Below are positions 63,310 to 64,000 of a stretch of DNA of 64,000 bases, piece after piece (within the stretch, counting starts at the first letter, position 1; the number at the start of each line of letters is the position of its first letter). A program made the position numbers and the translations under genes. The notes beneath the pieces were generated by a model. That model saw nothing but the letters and a program-made list of their open reading frames with translations. It made no database searches and was not told the DNA's origin. The stretch is from Physcomitrium patens. Lineage: Eukaryota > Streptophyta > Bryopsida > Funariales > Funariaceae. The stretch lies in contig NC_037253.1 of NCBI RefSeq assembly GCF_000002425.4, positions 19,787,602 to 19,851,601 of the forward strand, written 5' to 3'.

Positions 63310-64000
63310 GCGCCTGGACTGTTGCAATCTTGCCCATACATTCATTCCCTCCCAATTCTTTCAACCTTGCGGAACTTAGCGATTGATTGTCCTAGAACTG
63401 GGGGATATGAGGTAACATTCACTGTGGGAGCCTCCCGGAGGTCGCTACCCGTCACCGTTTTTTGAACATTCACAGTCGACCCGTGTCCCCCACCAAATTT
63501 TGTAGCGTTACCTGCTGAGTTGGTTGAGGCAAACTGCCTCCCGTCTGCCAGGCATCAGCAGGTTAGATTGTGTAGTGTAGAATTAAAATCCCCATGAGTT
63601 GAGTACACATTTGCAGTCATGCCCAGGCTTAAGAATGTTATAGATTGGGAGTCAAGGCACAACCTTACTAGTCTCTCCCCTTTGTGTTGTACGATAGATA
63701 CGAGAAACATAAACGCCGGATAATAAAGCGCTCCCCTTCCTCACAATACACTTTTGTCACGTCCAATTGCACTTGTTGCCTCGGCTAATGTTTTCATTAA
63801 CTGGAGTGTTTGGGATGTGCATTGATTCTTTCCGAGTAGAACCTGGCCTACATATTCTATGCATGTTTTTATCTTAACACGCTTCTTATGGTTATTGAGC
63901 AAAATCATTTGATACTTCGGTGACTGTTCGTGGAAACGTTTGTGACAAGCAATGGTGGTCGGCTTGAGCAAAAGACAAGGTCACTGAGGGATGTGCATAG
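63310..64000 (+). other. 3' UTR and downstream flank of the CRF gene
   Basis: Non-coding. AATAAA at 63722-63727, about 410 bases after the stop, is the best polyadenylation signal. No other gene is visible before the window ends. Confidence 0.5.
63722..63727 (+). terminator. Candidate polyadenylation signal of the CRF gene
   Basis: A canonical AATAAA hexamer in the 3' flank, in the sense orientation, at a plausible 3' UTR length. Confidence 0.5.

Overview
The window looks like nuclear DNA of a land plant. Spliceosomal introns with GT/AG ends, an AP2/ERF transcription factor with a CRF motif, an Ole e 1-domain secreted protein and chromovirus-type LTR retrotransposons all point that way. GC-balanced genes sit beside a very AT-rich, gene-free retrotransposon block with few CpG. 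That contrast, and the mostly short introns, would suit a moss genome such as Physcomitrium. The species call is an inference, not something I can prove from the sequence.

Layout. (1) 1-1086: 3' part of a secreted Ole e 1-like protein gene, + strand, three exons visible. (2) 3416-4926: complete three-exon gene on the minus strand for a small plant CDC25/ACR2-type rhodanese phosphatase/arsenate reductase. (3) 6096-39092: retrotransposon block. Its core is a nested stack. Old Ty3/gypsy chromovirus B (6096-28549) was hit by a minus-strand gypsy (A, 9319-14940), by a younger copy of its own family (C, 18450-27632) and by an unclassified 1.26-kb insert (G). C was then hit by two related 1.3-1.5-kb solo-LTR-like elements in opposite orientation (D and E). 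Subtracting the inserts leaves about 6.38 kb for both B and C, which supports the boundaries. A solo LTR of the same family, a 117-nt foldback and a minus-strand Ty1/copia element with 152-bp LTRs (34254-39092) follow. (4) 41248-43715: broken but intron-containing pseudogene of the ER chaperone GRP94 (HSP90B). (5) About 43.7-60.9 kb: long non-coding stretch with many simple repeats and a few GC-rich islands, in which I recognise no gene. (6) 61678-63309: intact single-exon CRF-type ERF gene (543 codons) with a long uORF-bearing leader.

The three live genes do not form a pathway: one acts in the wall/secretory route, one in arsenate or phosphotyrosine chemistry, and one in nuclear transcription, probably cytokinin-linked. 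The retroelements share one decay signature. Substitutions between copies, in catalytic codons, primer sites and target-site duplications are overwhelmingly C-to-T and G-to-A, as expected for long-methylated heterochromatin.
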